A stretch of DNA of 58,473 bases from Alphaproteobacteria bacterium (GTDB lineage: Bacteria > Pseudomonadota > Alphaproteobacteria > CAAGCB01 > CAG-977), in the NCBI GenBank assembly GCA_017616015.1, contig JAFZYY010000016.1:1-58473 (forward strand), in the 5' to 3' direction. A program made the translations under genes and the position numbers. Shown here piece after piece: positions 25,295-33,985 of the stretch. The stretch's first letter is position 1, and every line of letters begins with the position of its first letter. The notes beneath the pieces are model-generated. The model did no database searches. It was given only the letters and a program-made list of their open reading frames with translations, and was not told the origin of the DNA.

Positions 25295-25906
25295 TTATTT
25301 CTCGGCTTTTAAATTTGAAATGTAAGAATCTATTGCGGATTTCGTCGGTTTCTTTATTTCATTCTGCGCTTTGATTTTATAAGCTTCCAACGCTTTAATC
25401 AACGCGGACTTTTTTATTTTGACGACGGTATCGCATTTATAAGAGGTATAGTCTTTTTCGGCGCCCATTTCCTTCTGATAGCTTCGTTTTTCCCAATATT
25501 CTCCGGCGACGGAGACATCAGACAGATTAATCAGAATGTTTCTTTCCAGCATATCCTTCAGCGGGCTGTGGTCTTCTTTGGTTTTGTTCTTTTTTTTGAG
25601 CGTCTTCACGATTTCTTCGGCGACGTCGGAAGCCGCTTTTTTCATCGCGTTTTTTTCCGAAAGCTTTAGGCACAGGCGCTGATTTGCGTTTTGCGCGTCG
25701 CTGACAAAATAGCGATATTGTTTTGTATCGGAAGAAGGATCTGCCTTGTGCGCTCTTGACTGATAAATCCATGCCGGTGCGGAAGAAGAATGAAGCGAAT
25801 TTTCCTTAACGACATAGTCCTGTTTGATCTGAACGCAGGCAAACAGCAGACCGATTGCCGAAAAGACGGCGTAAAACTTCAGAACATTTTGAGCTAAGCG
25901 GTTCAT
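25295..25906 (-). CDS. Lipoprotein, LPP20-like family
   Basis: Lipoprotein of 203 residues with signal ending LLFAC (Cys24). The mature part has APAWIYQSR, YRYFVSDAQNANQRLCLKL and KNAMKKAASDVAEEIV, an arrangement like the LPP20 domain of its neighbour but shorter. A lysine-rich C-terminus ends the protein. It lies four bases after the COG3014 gene and is certainly in the same transcript. Exact role unknown. Confidence 0.65.
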   Translation of the reverse strand: MNRLAQNVLKFYAVFSAIGLLFACVQIKQDYVVKENSLHSSSAPAWIYQSRAHKADPSSDTKQYRYFVSDAQNANQRLCLKLSEKNAMKKAASDVAEEIVKTLKKKNKTKEDHSPLKDMLERNILINLSDVSVAGEYWEKRSYQKEMGAEKDYTSYKCDTVVKIKKSALIKALEAYKIKAQNEIKKPTKSAIDSYISNLKAEK

Positions 25907-25910
25907 TTTT

Positions 25911-27368
25911 TTATTCTTTCAACAGAGTCACATCGATCAGTGTCGGACGATCTTTTGGAACCGTAAAAGTAAACGTTTTAACGACGTTATCGTTTGAACG
26001 GATTTCGCCGGTATATTTTCCCGGCTTCAGCGTGACCGATTGCTGATAGACGGCGTGAGGCAACAGCCCCCAGTAGCGCAGATCCGCATATTCGGATTCT
26101 TCGATCAGTTTGGAGGAAGCCGCAAAAGCCGCCCAAGCCGCTAACCAGGATCCTATGTCGTCGCGTTTGTAAATTGCGCAGGCGGCAATAACGGCTGTTA
26201 CGTATTTTGACGTCAGCCGCGTTCCTTTTTTAGCGATCAGTCCGCCGCGCTGACGCTGAAATTCTTTGTAAGCCGTTTCCGATACAGGTGCCGTCAGAAT
26301 CATGTCTTTTGTTGTCAAAACGGCGCCTTCGCCATTTTTAACGACCAACCGATAATCTTTGACTTTTGCCGGTTTTTCCATTGAAGGAATTTCAAAGCTG
26401 ATTTTTTGTCCGGGCAAAATCATTCCCAGGCAATCGGCCAAATCGTTTTTACTGCCGGCGGCTACGAAAGCGGAGAGAGGAATGTTAAAATCCACTTTGT
26501 CCGCAATTTTCGGCGTGATAATGCCGGTTTTCAGAATGAATTTGGCGTTTTCCTTTTTAACGGGAGAAGCCTTTAAATCCTCCCCTTTATGAACGGCGAA
26601 TTCGGTAAGCTTTTTCTTTTGTCCCGCGCTGTAAGCTTCGTAATCCGCATACACGGAATTTAGCAGTTTTTGCGCGTCTTTGTACAGTTGTCGGGCGATT
26701 TGTTTGTCTCCGCCCGATCCGTAAATATCATGGATTTCCGCGCCGTAAGTTTTCGCCAGCATATCCTGTTTGAAAATCTTTTTATCGCCGGATTCATTCA
26801 GATAAGATGTCAGCAGACTGTTCCAATCCAAAATGGACGCTCTGGCCGCGTTAAAGTGGCGTTTCTTTTCAGATTCCGTCAGTTCTTTGCGTTCAATGAT
26901 TTTTTCAAGAATTTCTCCGTCGGAGCCTTTTTTATCCGTTTTCACAGTGTACGATTCGTAAAATCCCTGTTCGTACAGGCGATAGTGAGTCAGCGACTGA
27001 TAAAAACGCAGTAAAGAAAGCTCGTAACGTTCTCCGGCATAAGGCGAAACGCCGTCTCCGACGATTTGTGCCGCAACGGATTTGGAAACGCTGGTCGTGT
27101 ATAATTCTTTGGATAAGGCGTGCGCTTTGTCAAAGTTCATCAAAGCCTGATAATATTCGCCTTTGACGTAATGCAAAGTTCCCAATTCGACGTAACGAAC
27201 CAGCAAAGACGGTTTGTCCATATAGAAATCTTCGTTCGTCGTTATTTTTTGCGCGCTTTCAAAGTCTCCGTTTCTGACGGCTTCAATCATCGCCGCATGT
27301 TCTCGTCCCGTATGGCCGCACGCCGCTAAAAATAGAATCAGAAAAAAAGAAACAAATTTTTTAGACAT
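25911..27368 (-). CDS. COG3014-family TPR lipoprotein
   Basis: Lipoprotein of 485 residues (lipobox LAAC, Cys17). The N-terminal half holds TPR-like helices, for example YVELGTLHYVKGEYYQALMN. A middle region contains ILPGQKISFEIPSMEKPAKV, and conserved helices include GLIAKKGTRLTSKYVTAVIA. The layout matches the COG3014 family often encoded with LpoB-like and LPP20-like lipoproteins. First gene of the operon, with a good promoter upstream. Probably outer-membrane anchored on the periplasmic side; biochemical role not established. Confidence 0.78.
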   Translation of the reverse strand: MSKKFVSFFLILFLAACGHTGREHAAMIEAVRNGDFESAQKITTNEDFYMDKPSLLVRYVELGTLHYVKGEYYQALMNFDKAHALSKELYTTSVSKSVAAQIVGDGVSPYAGERYELSLLRFYQSLTHYRLYEQGFYESYTVKTDKKGSDGEILEKIIERKELTESEKKRHFNAARASILDWNSLLTSYLNESGDKKIFKQDMLAKTYGAEIHDIYGSGGDKQIARQLYKDAQKLLNSVYADYEAYSAGQKKKLTEFAVHKGEDLKASPVKKENAKFILKTGIITPKIADKVDFNIPLSAFVAAGSKNDLADCLGMILPGQKISFEIPSMEKPAKVKDYRLVVKNGEGAVLTTKDMILTAPVSETAYKEFQRQRGGLIAKKGTRLTSKYVTAVIAACAIYKRDDIGSWLAAWAAFAASSKLIEESEYADLRYWGLLPHAVYQQSVTLKPGKYTGEIRSNDNVVKTFTFTVPKDRPTLIDVTLLKE

Positions 27369-27394
27369 GGAAAATAATCCGTTGAAAACAACTC

Positions 27395-27423
27395 ATAATA
27401 AAAGATTGCTTGGATAAAGACAA
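27395..27423 (-). promoter_or_regulatory. Sigma-70 promoter of the lipoprotein operon
   Basis: Minus strand: TTGTCT (27418-27423), 17-base spacer, TATTAT (27395-27400), about 27 bases before the COG3014 start codon. Confidence 0.65.
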
Positions 27424-27432
27424 GGGCAGATA

Positions 27433-28080
27433 TTAAGAAACTGTTAACGACGCCAGTTCTGCCCGCAGTTCGGGAATGCCTTGTTTTGTCTCTGAACTGG
27501 TCGGAAATAAAACGGGATAAGCGGCCGTGTGTTTTTCAACGGCTGTTTTAGTTTGAGCCAGCATTTTCTGCAAAGCGCCGGCGGAGATTTTATCCGTTTT
27601 GGTTAAAACGATTTGATAAATGACGGCGGCCTTGTCCAAAACAGTCATGACTTCTTCATCGGCTTTTTTGATGCCGTGCCGGCTGTCAATCAGTAAACAG
27701 ACGCGGCGCAAATTCGGCCGTCCTTTCAGGTAAAGCGTCACCAGAGCCTGCCAGGCTTTAACCGTTTCGACGGGCGCTTTGGCAAAGCCGTATCCCGGCA
27801 TGTCCACCAGGCGTAGGCGGTTGTCCAGGTTAAACAGATTCAGCATTTGCGTGCGTCCGGGCGTATTTGATGTGCGCGCCAATGTTTTCCGGCCTGTCAG
27901 CGCATTGATCAGACTTGATTTGCCAACATTAGAAGTGCCCGTAAAAGCGATTTCCGGCACGTTCGGTGCCGGCAACTGTGCTAAATCCGCCACACTGAGC
28001 ATAAAAGTACATTCTTTGGCGAACAGCAGGCGTCCTTTTTCGATGAAAGCCGCTTGTTGCTCCGTCAAATTTTCCGGCAT
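27433..28080 (-). CDS. engB: Ribosome biogenesis GTPase EngB (YsxC/YihA)
   Basis: Small essential GTPase acting in late 50S subunit assembly. G motifs are visible: GTSNVGKS (48-55), DMPG (93-96), TKTD (160-163) and a terminal TSSE. The 215 residues are family length. The start codon overlaps the yidC stop by one base (TAATG), so translation is probably coupled. The order rpmH-rnpA-yidD-yidC-engB is common in alphaproteobacteria. Confidence 0.96.
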   Translation of the reverse strand: MPENLTEQQAAFIEKGRLLFAKECTFMLSVADLAQLPAPNVPEIAFTGTSNVGKSSLINALTGRKTLARTSNTPGRTQMLNLFNLDNRLRLVDMPGYGFAKAPVETVKAWQALVTLYLKGRPNLRRVCLLIDSRHGIKKADEEVMTVLDKAAVIYQIVLTKTDKISAGALQKMLAQTKTAVEKHTAAYPVLFPTSSETKQGIPELRAELASLTVS

Positions 28081-29861
28081 TACGCTTTTCCTTTTTGTTT
28101 TTTGCTTTCAAATTTCAAAGCGTATTGTTGCGCCATGGATAACAGATTGCTCCACGTCCAGTAGATGACCAGTCCGGAAGCCAAATGTCCTAACAGGAAC
28201 GTCATCATCACGGGCATCAGCATCAAAATCAAGTTTTGTGTTCTGTCCGGCGTTTTGGGGCTCATTTGCTGCTGGATCCACATGGTTAATCCCATGGCGA
28301 CAGGCCAAACGCCGATATTTAAAACCGACGGAACAGGCCAATCCAAATAGCCGAACAATGTAAAGACGGAGGAGGGATCCGGCGCGGACAAATCGTGAAT
28401 CCAGCCGTAGAAAGGCGCCTGACGCAATTCCAAAGAAATGTACAGGACTTTATACAGAGAAAAGAATACCGGAATTTGAATCAGCATCGGCAAACACCCG
28501 GACGCCGGATTGACGTTGTTTTGACGGTACAGTTCCATGATTTCCTGATTCAAGCGCATCTTGTCTTCGCCGTAGCGTTCGCGCAATTTCTCCATTTTCG
28601 GCTGAAGTTCCTTCATCTTTGCCATGTTTTTGAAAGACTTGTTAGCAATCGGGAACATTGCCAGACGCAACAGGAAAGCAAAGAACAAAATGGCCAGTCC
28701 CATATTGCCGAATAAAGAGTTAAACCAGCTGAGAATGAAGAAGAACGGCTTTGTCAGGAAATAGTACCAGCCGAAATCAACGGTTAAATCAAACCGTTTG
28801 ATGCCCAGCTCTTTTTCATAAGTGTCTATCAGTTTTAATTCTTTGGCGCCGGCGAAAACGCGGTTGGTCGTCTGAACGGCCTGCCCCGGTTCGATAACGG
28901 TGGGAGGCATTAAATAATCCGTCTGATAGTGTTTGCCGGCCGAAGTGTCCTGTTCGCTGAATTTAACGGTGACGTTCGGCGCGTTTTGATCAAAAGCCAG
29001 AATCGTCATCCAGTATTTATCCGTAATGCCAGCCCAACCGCCTGTCGTCTGGAAAGACGCCTGACCTTCCTTATCCATTTTCGTGTAAGGAAATTCTTTT
29101 AAAGAACCGGACAAATATCCGACCATTCCTTCCAGTACGGCGCCTCTTTGGGCTTCCGGCACGTTCGTGCGTCCGGTCAGGCCGTAATTGAACAAAGTGA
29201 CGACTTTGGAACCGTAGTTTTCGATCCTGTCGGAAACGGTGAACATGTAGTTGGTGTCAACCGAAATCTGACGAATGAATTTCAATCCGGTTCCGTTATC
29301 CCACGATAAAGTGATTGGCTTTTCCGGCGTCAGTTCCGTATCTTGCGTCGTCCAGGGGGTGTCGGATCCGGGTAACAGAACGGGTTCCGAAGATACCCAG
29401 CCGAATTCGACAAAGAACGGAAATTCCGTTCCCACCGGCGAAAGCAGAGAAACATAAGGACTGTTTTCTTCAAGCGTTTCACGATACTTTGTTAAATACA
29501 GGTTATCCAGTCTGGCTCCTTTTAAACGCAGGGATCCGCTGACGGAAGGCGTTTTAATGGAAATATGCTTATATTCGTCAACCGCCTGTTCGCGCGACAT
29601 TGTCGTCGTTGTTGCCGCTTGATTTTGAATGCTGACGGCACTGGGGGTGGGCGCATAGGATTTTACGGCCGCTTGCTGAGGCGAAGGAACCGGTTTTAAT
29701 TGAACGGGGGAATTTGAATTCTCGATTGAAGGTTTCTCCGCCGCCGGCGCGGGCACGGAATGTTGTTCCGACGGGAAAAACGAGTCGACGGCGAAAAGAA
29801 GCAACGCCGAAAAAACAATCGCCAAAACAAAATTCCGCTTTTCTATATTGTTATTTTCCAT
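28080..29861 (-). CDS. yidC: Membrane protein insertase YidC
   Basis: Inner-membrane insertase that works with Sec or alone to place and fold membrane proteins. It has a first membrane segment (about 8-25), a large periplasmic domain (about 40-350) with a low-complexity Pro/Gln linker, and the conserved membrane core (about 365-585). The core includes FFAFLLRLAMFPI with the hydrophilic-groove arginine, a coiled cytoplasmic hairpin (KMEKLRERYGEDKMRLNQ), and ASGCLPMLIQIPVFFSLYKV. At 593 residues it has normal Gram-negative length. Confidence 0.97.
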   Translation of the reverse strand: MENNNIEKRNFVLAIVFSALLLFAVDSFFPSEQHSVPAPAAEKPSIENSNSPVQLKPVPSPQQAAVKSYAPTPSAVSIQNQAATTTTMSREQAVDEYKHISIKTPSVSGSLRLKGARLDNLYLTKYRETLEENSPYVSLLSPVGTEFPFFVEFGWVSSEPVLLPGSDTPWTTQDTELTPEKPITLSWDNGTGLKFIRQISVDTNYMFTVSDRIENYGSKVVTLFNYGLTGRTNVPEAQRGAVLEGMVGYLSGSLKEFPYTKMDKEGQASFQTTGGWAGITDKYWMTILAFDQNAPNVTVKFSEQDTSAGKHYQTDYLMPPTVIEPGQAVQTTNRVFAGAKELKLIDTYEKELGIKRFDLTVDFGWYYFLTKPFFFILSWFNSLFGNMGLAILFFAFLLRLAMFPIANKSFKNMAKMKELQPKMEKLRERYGEDKMRLNQEIMELYRQNNVNPASGCLPMLIQIPVFFSLYKVLYISLELRQAPFYGWIHDLSAPDPSSVFTLFGYLDWPVPSVLNIGVWPVAMGLTMWIQQQMSPKTPDRTQNLILMLMPVMMTFLLGHLASGLVIYWTWSNLLSMAQQYALKFESKKQKGKA

Positions 29862-29882
29862 AAATTCACCTGTTACTTTTTT

Positions 29883-30584
29883 TTATTGTTCCGGAACGGG
29901 ATCGTATCCTGATCCGCCCCATGGGTTGCAACTGAGAATGCGCTTTATTGTCAGCCAAGACCCTTTCCAAAAGCCGAAACGTTCCAACGCTTTGACGCCG
30001 TATGCGGAGCAGCTGGGCGTATATCGGCATTTCCCCGGAAGATGGGAAGATATATTATCTTGATATAAGCGGATTAGCCAGATTAAAAAACGTGTCGGAG
30101 CATTAATTTTTTTTGTCAGAAGCGCCTGTTTGTCGGTTTCCGCTTCTTTTTCAGTCGTTATTTGTTCTTTTACGACGGTTTCATGCGTATCCGGCTCCGC
30201 TTTTTCTTCCATCATAATGTTGAAAATGCCGAAGCAGAGCAGGGCGGCGAACACCGTGAAGAAAACGGTGTAGAATGTTCTGCGGCGTTTGATTGCGAAA
30301 AACGGTTTTTCATGTTTAGGGGGAACGGGGTCGTATCCTGATCCGCCCCACGGATTGCAGCGCAGAACGCGTTTGATTGTCAGCCATGAACCATAGAAAG
30401 CGCCGTGTACCCGCAGTGCTTCCAAAGCATAGGCCGAACAGGTCGGCGTAAAGCGGCAACAGGCGGGTTTTAAAGGAGAAATCACTTTTCTGTAAAACAG
30501 GACAAGACAGGTCAGCAACCGCGCCCCTAAAGAAAGTTTTTCCGGCTTATTTGTCTGTTGTTCCTGTGGTATTAACGTTGTCAT
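29883..30584 (-). CDS. Tandem double-domain YidD protein
   Basis: YidD helps YidC-dependent insertion and is normally a single domain of about 70-110 residues. Here one 233-residue frame holds two complete copies. Copy 1 (about 20-90) has [15 protein letters not shown] and [16 protein letters not shown] predicted membrane segment follows at about 104-124, then an acidic linker. Copy 2 (about 160-233) has [15 protein letters not shown] and [15 protein letters not shown]. Both keep the cysteines. ATG at 30584 has AGGAA upstream and overlaps the rnpA end by 38 bases. The fusion is intact and not the product of a frameshift. Confidence 0.9.
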   Translation of the reverse strand: MTTLIPQEQQTNKPEKLSLGARLLTCLVLFYRKVISPLKPACCRFTPTCSAYALEALRVHGAFYGSWLTIKRVLRCNPWGGSGYDPVPPKHEKPFFAIKRRRTFYTVFFTVFAALLCFGIFNIMMEEKAEPDTHETVVKEQITTEKEAETDKQALLTKKINAPTRFLIWLIRLYQDNISSHLPGKCRYTPSCSAYGVKALERFGFWKGSWLTIKRILSCNPWGGSGYDPVPEQ

Positions 30585-30936
30585 CAAATTCCTGCTTGAT
30601 TTCTGTCAGGGCGATTTTCAATTCTTTGTATAGTTTTTTATAGGGTATGTCCAGCACCATATGTCGGGCAATGATTACATAGTCGTATCCGCAAACGGCT
30701 TCAAGCGGCAGTAAAGCCCGGCAGACGGCTCTGAGCCGGCGTTTGGCTCTGTTGCGCAAAACGGCGTTGCCGATTTTTTTGGAAGCGGTGTACCCGATTC
30801 GGTAAGCCGGCGCCGGAAAGAATCGACGTGAAAGTGCCGCCTGCAATACAAAACCGGACTTCACAATCTTATACCCGTTATGGGTGACGTGAAGAAAGTC
30901 CGGTCTTTTTTTTATTAAAATCAGCTTGTCTGACAT
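30547..30936 (-). CDS. rnpA: Ribonuclease P protein component
   Basis: Basic protein subunit of RNase P, which matures tRNA 5' ends together with the rnpB RNA. The 129 residues include the family motif RNRAKRRLR after [12 protein letters not shown] and the central beta sheet with YDYVIIAR. The C-terminus overlaps the start of the double yidD gene. It follows rpmH by 23 bases. A small hairpin (CCCGC...GCGGG) sits between them and may tune relative expression. Confidence 0.95.
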   Translation of the reverse strand: MSDKLILIKKRPDFLHVTHNGYKIVKSGFVLQAALSRRFFPAPAYRIGYTASKKIGNAVLRNRAKRRLRAVCRALLPLEAVCGYDYVIIARHMVLDIPYKKLYKELKIALTEIKQEFDDNVNTTGTTDK

Positions 30937-30959
30937 GCCCGCTTATCTCGCGGGAAGTA

Positions 30960-31094
30960 TTAAATAGCTAAACGCTTGCGGCCTTTACGGCGGCGATTGT
31001 TTAAAACCTTGCGTCCTCCGACTGTGGCCATGCGGGTACGAAACCCATGACGGCGAGTCCGGACTGTTTTGCTGGGTTGATATGTACGTTTCAT
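30960..31094 (-). CDS. rpmH: 50S ribosomal protein L34
   Basis: The 44-residue highly basic protein starts [18 protein letters not shown] and ends GRKRLAI, the standard L34 sequence with [14 protein letters not shown]. First gene of the rpmH-rnpA-yidD-yidC-engB operon, with a sigma-70 promoter 35-65 bases upstream. Confidence 0.97.
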   Translation of the reverse strand: MKRTYQPSKTVRTRRHGFRTRMATVGGRKVLNNRRRKGRKRLAI

Positions 31095-31129
31095 GGACAA
31101 CTCCGTTCTTAATCAAAATCGAGTATTCT

Positions 31130-31158
31130 CATATACCCTTTTCGTTATCAGGAGTCAA
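31130..31158 (-). promoter_or_regulatory. Sigma-70 promoter of the rpmH operon
   Basis: Minus strand: TTGACT (31153-31158), 17-base spacer, TATATG (31130-31135), giving a leader of about 30 bases to the rpmH ATG. Confidence 0.7.
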
Positions 31159-31184
31159 GACGCTTTCCCGTTTTTCTGAATTTT

Positions 31185-31961
31185 TTAACTGTGTTCGCGA
31201 ATAAAGCGGCAAACGGCGCCGCAAACTTTGTGCTCCAGCCCGAAATGACCGGAATCGGCCGATGCCGTTTCGACGGGCAGGCGATGCAGACGTAATTGGG
31301 CGGCGGAAAAATAATCGACCGTCTTCGGAAAGATTTCGTCGTGTTCTCCGCGCGCCAACAAAACGGGAATTGGCGGAAAATCGTTTAATTTTAAAGCGTT
31401 TAATCGATCGGATTCATTGATGCCGGCGCCGATGACGATCAGGCCTCCTAAAAAGTTTTTTGTTTTGTTTTTGCGCAGTTCTTTGCGGAATAAAACCATG
31501 TCGAAAGCCGTAATACCGCCCTGGGAAATACCCGCCAGAAAGCAATCGGACAAAGAAAGGCCGTATTCTTTTATTTGTTCCAGAATGAAAGAATTTAAAA
31601 GTTTTGCGGTTTTTTGAATATGGGGAGTGCTTTCCCGCATTTGCATTTGCTTTTCCGCCGGCGCATAACACGGCATGAAAGAATAAAAATATCCGTCCGA
31701 ATCCGCCGTTGCCGGCAAAGGATACCATTGACGATGTTGCGGATCGTTTTGCGGCGGCACGGGGGTCGGCCCGTTCGGAACCAAAACGACGGTCTGCGGG
31801 CAAGCCGCCGCGATTTTACGGGCGAATTCCATGTTTGACGGTGCGTCGCCCATATACCCGTGCAGTAAAACGACCATTTTTTTTACAGGTTCTTGATCCG
31901 GTTTGACGCCCATTCCCGTCAATGTCCGGCAATGCCAAAAAAATGTTTCGAACTTCGTCAT
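31185..31961 (-). CDS. Alpha/beta hydrolase, phospholipase/carboxylesterase type
   Basis: Cytoplasmic esterase-like protein of 258 residues. It shows MVVLLHGYMGDAPSN (oxyanion region), nucleophile elbow GISQG, acid residue in LARGEHDEIF and catalytic histidine in SADSGHFGLEH. This order fits the YpfH/carboxylesterase-2 family. The substrate is unknown. ATG is preceded by AAAGGA six bases upstream. Divergent from the DtxR-like regulator, though a regulatory link is only a possibility. Confidence 0.85.
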   Translation of the reverse strand: MTKFETFFWHCRTLTGMGVKPDQEPVKKMVVLLHGYMGDAPSNMEFARKIAAACPQTVVLVPNGPTPVPPQNDPQHRQWYPLPATADSDGYFYSFMPCYAPAEKQMQMRESTPHIQKTAKLLNSFILEQIKEYGLSLSDCFLAGISQGGITAFDMVLFRKELRKNKTKNFLGGLIVIGAGINESDRLNALKLNDFPPIPVLLARGEHDEIFPKTVDYFSAAQLRLHRLPVETASADSGHFGLEHKVCGAVCRFIREHS

Positions 31962-31993
31962 TGCGTTCCTTTCAGGCTGAAACAGTCCGTTTC

Positions 31994-32022
31994 TTGATTT
32001 TTATAAGCTTTTTGGATATGCT
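31994..32022 (+). promoter_or_regulatory. Promoter of the DtxR-like gene
   Basis: TTGATT (31994-31999), 17-base spacer, TATGCT (32017-32022). AAGCTTTTTGGATATGCTT spans the -10, so a weak palindrome overlaps the promoter and could be an autoregulatory site. Confidence 0.45.
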
Positions 32023-32046
32023 TGGAAAGAAAAAAGGACGGAAAAT

Positions 32047-32712
32047 ATGACGGCAGTTACTCCCCGTTTGGAAGATTATCTGGAAGCTTTGTTTCTTTTG
32101 GAAACGTCCGGTAGCAGACAAACGGTAACGGCTTTGGCCGAAAATTTAAAACTGACAAAGGGCACGATTGCGACCGTAATTAAAAAAATGACGGAGCAGG
32201 AACTTGTTTTGCATGAATCTTACGGCGCGATTCGATTGACGCCGGAAGGAAGGCGCATCGGCTGGGAAGTCTATATGAAGCATGAGCGTCTGACGTCTTT
32301 TTTCCATGACTTTCTTGGGCAGGATTCCGAACGTTCGGAAGAAATCGCCTGTCTGATTGAACATCATCTGGACGGGGCGGCCGCCAATCGTTTCTTTAAT
32401 ATGATTGGTTTTTTAAGACAGGCACAGTCTGAAAAAAAAGAGTGGACGAACGAGCTGTTTTCATCTTTGGAAAACGCGGTTCGTTTGCCTATGCCGCTGA
32501 CATTAATGTCTGTTCATCAAAATAAAGGGCGCGTCTGCCGGCTGACGGGAGCCGCGGAAACAAAACACAAGCTGGAACAACAGAAAATCGTTCGGGGAAC
32601 CGTTCTGGAAAATATCCGATACGACTGTAATTCCGCGTCATATGTTTTAAAGGCGGACGGAAAACAGGTGTCTTTGGATTTTGCGACCGCAGCCACGATT
32701 TGGCTGATTTGA
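32047..32712 (+). CDS. Metal-dependent DtxR/MntR-family regulator
   Basis: Transcription factor of 221 residues that would repress iron or manganese genes when metal-loaded. The winged helix covers about 1-65 (RQTVTALAENLKLTKGTIATV). A dimerisation and metal domain spans about 70-135, with Asp10, Glu13, His79, Cys102, Glu105 and His106. A C-terminal SH3/FeoA-like domain (about 150-221) follows. Cys102-Glu105-His106 matches the iron-type DtxR primary site, whereas Asp10 is as in MntR, so the metal cannot be assigned. It ends two bases before the convergent DUF4340 gene. Confidence 0.88.
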   Translation: MTAVTPRLEDYLEALFLLETSGSRQTVTALAENLKLTKGTIATVIKKMTEQELVLHESYGAIRLTPEGRRIGWEVYMKHERLTSFFHDFLGQDSERSEEIACLIEHHLDGAAANRFFNMIGFLRQAQSEKKEWTNELFSSLENAVRLPMPLTLMSVHQNKGRVCRLTGAAETKHKLEQQKIVRGTVLENIRYDCNSASYVLKADGKQVSLDFATAATIWLI

Positions 32713-32714
32713 GT

Positions 32715-33974
32715 TTATTGGTCGGTTTTATTTTTATCAGCGCTGTCTTTTTCCGGCTTGCTTTCCTGAGTTGGCTTATCTGCTGTTTTATTCGCGGCAG
32801 GTTTATCGGCGGCGTTGTTTTTTTTCGCTTTGGCCGGGACGGCTTTCTTTTTTGGCGGTTTTGATTTCTTTGCAGGTTCCGCTTTTTTAGGCTGTTCTTT
32901 GTTTTTCTCTTCGACTTTTTTAGGTTCTTCCGCGGGTTGAGATTCTTTTTCTTCCTGAACGGTCAAAAAAGGATTCAACGGCGCAATCTTTTCCGGTTCC
33001 ATCAAATACAGCCATTTGCTGTGAAGAGCTTCAAGATCCGCGGCTTCCTGAATAACGCTTTCCGGAGCTTCTTTTTCGGCAGAAAAAGAAACGGCTGCAT
33101 ACGGTTTTGAATCGATCAGGAAAATAAACAGAAAAATATTCATTCCGTCGCCCGTTTTTATCAGAGAAGATCGGAACGGTTCTTTTTTCGCTAAATCGTC
33201 AGGTCTTTTAAGAGCGTGCTTGAACGTAAAAGACGTAAGGGCTTGTTCCGCCGCCGTGACGGATTCCGGAGAAGTAACGAAATAAGTGTCGGATAAATAA
33301 ACAATCACCAGCGGCGCCGCCGGTTCCGAACGTCTGTAGATGATTTGGCGTTTTTTTGAGGCGTCCGTTAAAACCAAAGTGGATATTCTTCCTTTTATCA
33401 GCGGTAAAATTTTGCTTTGCACCCAGGAATGTCTGCTGCCGGTCACGTCCATATTTCCTCTGACCAGCCAGGATTGAGCATCGTTCGGGAAACGCGTGAA
33501 ATATCCCTGTCCGTTCCATGTGATGCCGCTGATGTTTTTGCCGACAAGCAGACTGGTTATTTTTTCGCCTTCGGCATTCAGCAACGTGACCAGATAGGAT
33601 TTGGCATTTTCCGCCGTGTTGTCTTCAACTTGTATGTCCGGATAGAATTCGGGCAGAGCCGTTTTTTGTTCGATTTTTTCCAAACGGGACATGCCGATTA
33701 AAACTTTTCTGATTCGATCCTTGTCCGCCGGGTATCCGTTTTCTTCCATAAACGACCATGATCCGTCATGATCGCGCAGAAAAGTTTTTGTTTCCCCTTC
33801 GTGTTCAATGGAAACGACTTCGACGTCGTTGATTTTATCGATCAGTCCCGGCATCAGCAATTCGCCGAAAAAGGTTCCGGCCGAATATTCGGGCGTTAAT
33901 ATCCATACGGCAACCGCCGTGATAAAGACAAGGACGGAAACTGTTAAAAGCTTATAGAAAGAACGCGGACTCAT
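32715..33974 (-). CDS. DUF4340 protein, last gene of a Gld-type ABC operon
   Basis: Membrane-anchored protein of 419 residues. One N-terminal membrane segment (about 8-26) precedes a periplasmic DUF4340 region with VEVVSIEHEGETKTFLRDHDG and VGKNISGITWNGQGYFTRFP. The last 75 residues (about 345-419) are a Lys, Pro, Ala and Glu tail (PKKAEPAKKSKPPKKKAVPA). DUF4340 genes regularly follow GldG-like genes in operons of this kind. The tail looks disordered and could contact acidic polymers or other proteins. Function unknown. Confidence 0.8.
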   Translation of the reverse strand: MSPRSFYKLLTVSVLVFITAVAVWILTPEYSAGTFFGELLMPGLIDKINDVEVVSIEHEGETKTFLRDHDGSWSFMEENGYPADKDRIRKVLIGMSRLEKIEQKTALPEFYPDIQVEDNTAENAKSYLVTLLNAEGEKITSLLVGKNISGITWNGQGYFTRFPNDAQSWLVRGNMDVTGSRHSWVQSKILPLIKGRISTLVLTDASKKRQIIYRRSEPAAPLVIVYLSDTYFVTSPESVTAAEQALTSFTFKHALKRPDDLAKKEPFRSSLIKTGDGMNIFLFIFLIDSKPYAAVSFSAEKEAPESVIQEAADLEALHSKWLYLMEPEKIAPLNPFLTVQEEKESQPAEEPKKVEEKNKEQPKKAEPAKKSKPPKKKAVPAKAKKNNAADKPAANKTADKPTQESKPEKDSADKNKTDQ

Positions 33975-33985
33975 GGGCGTTTCCT

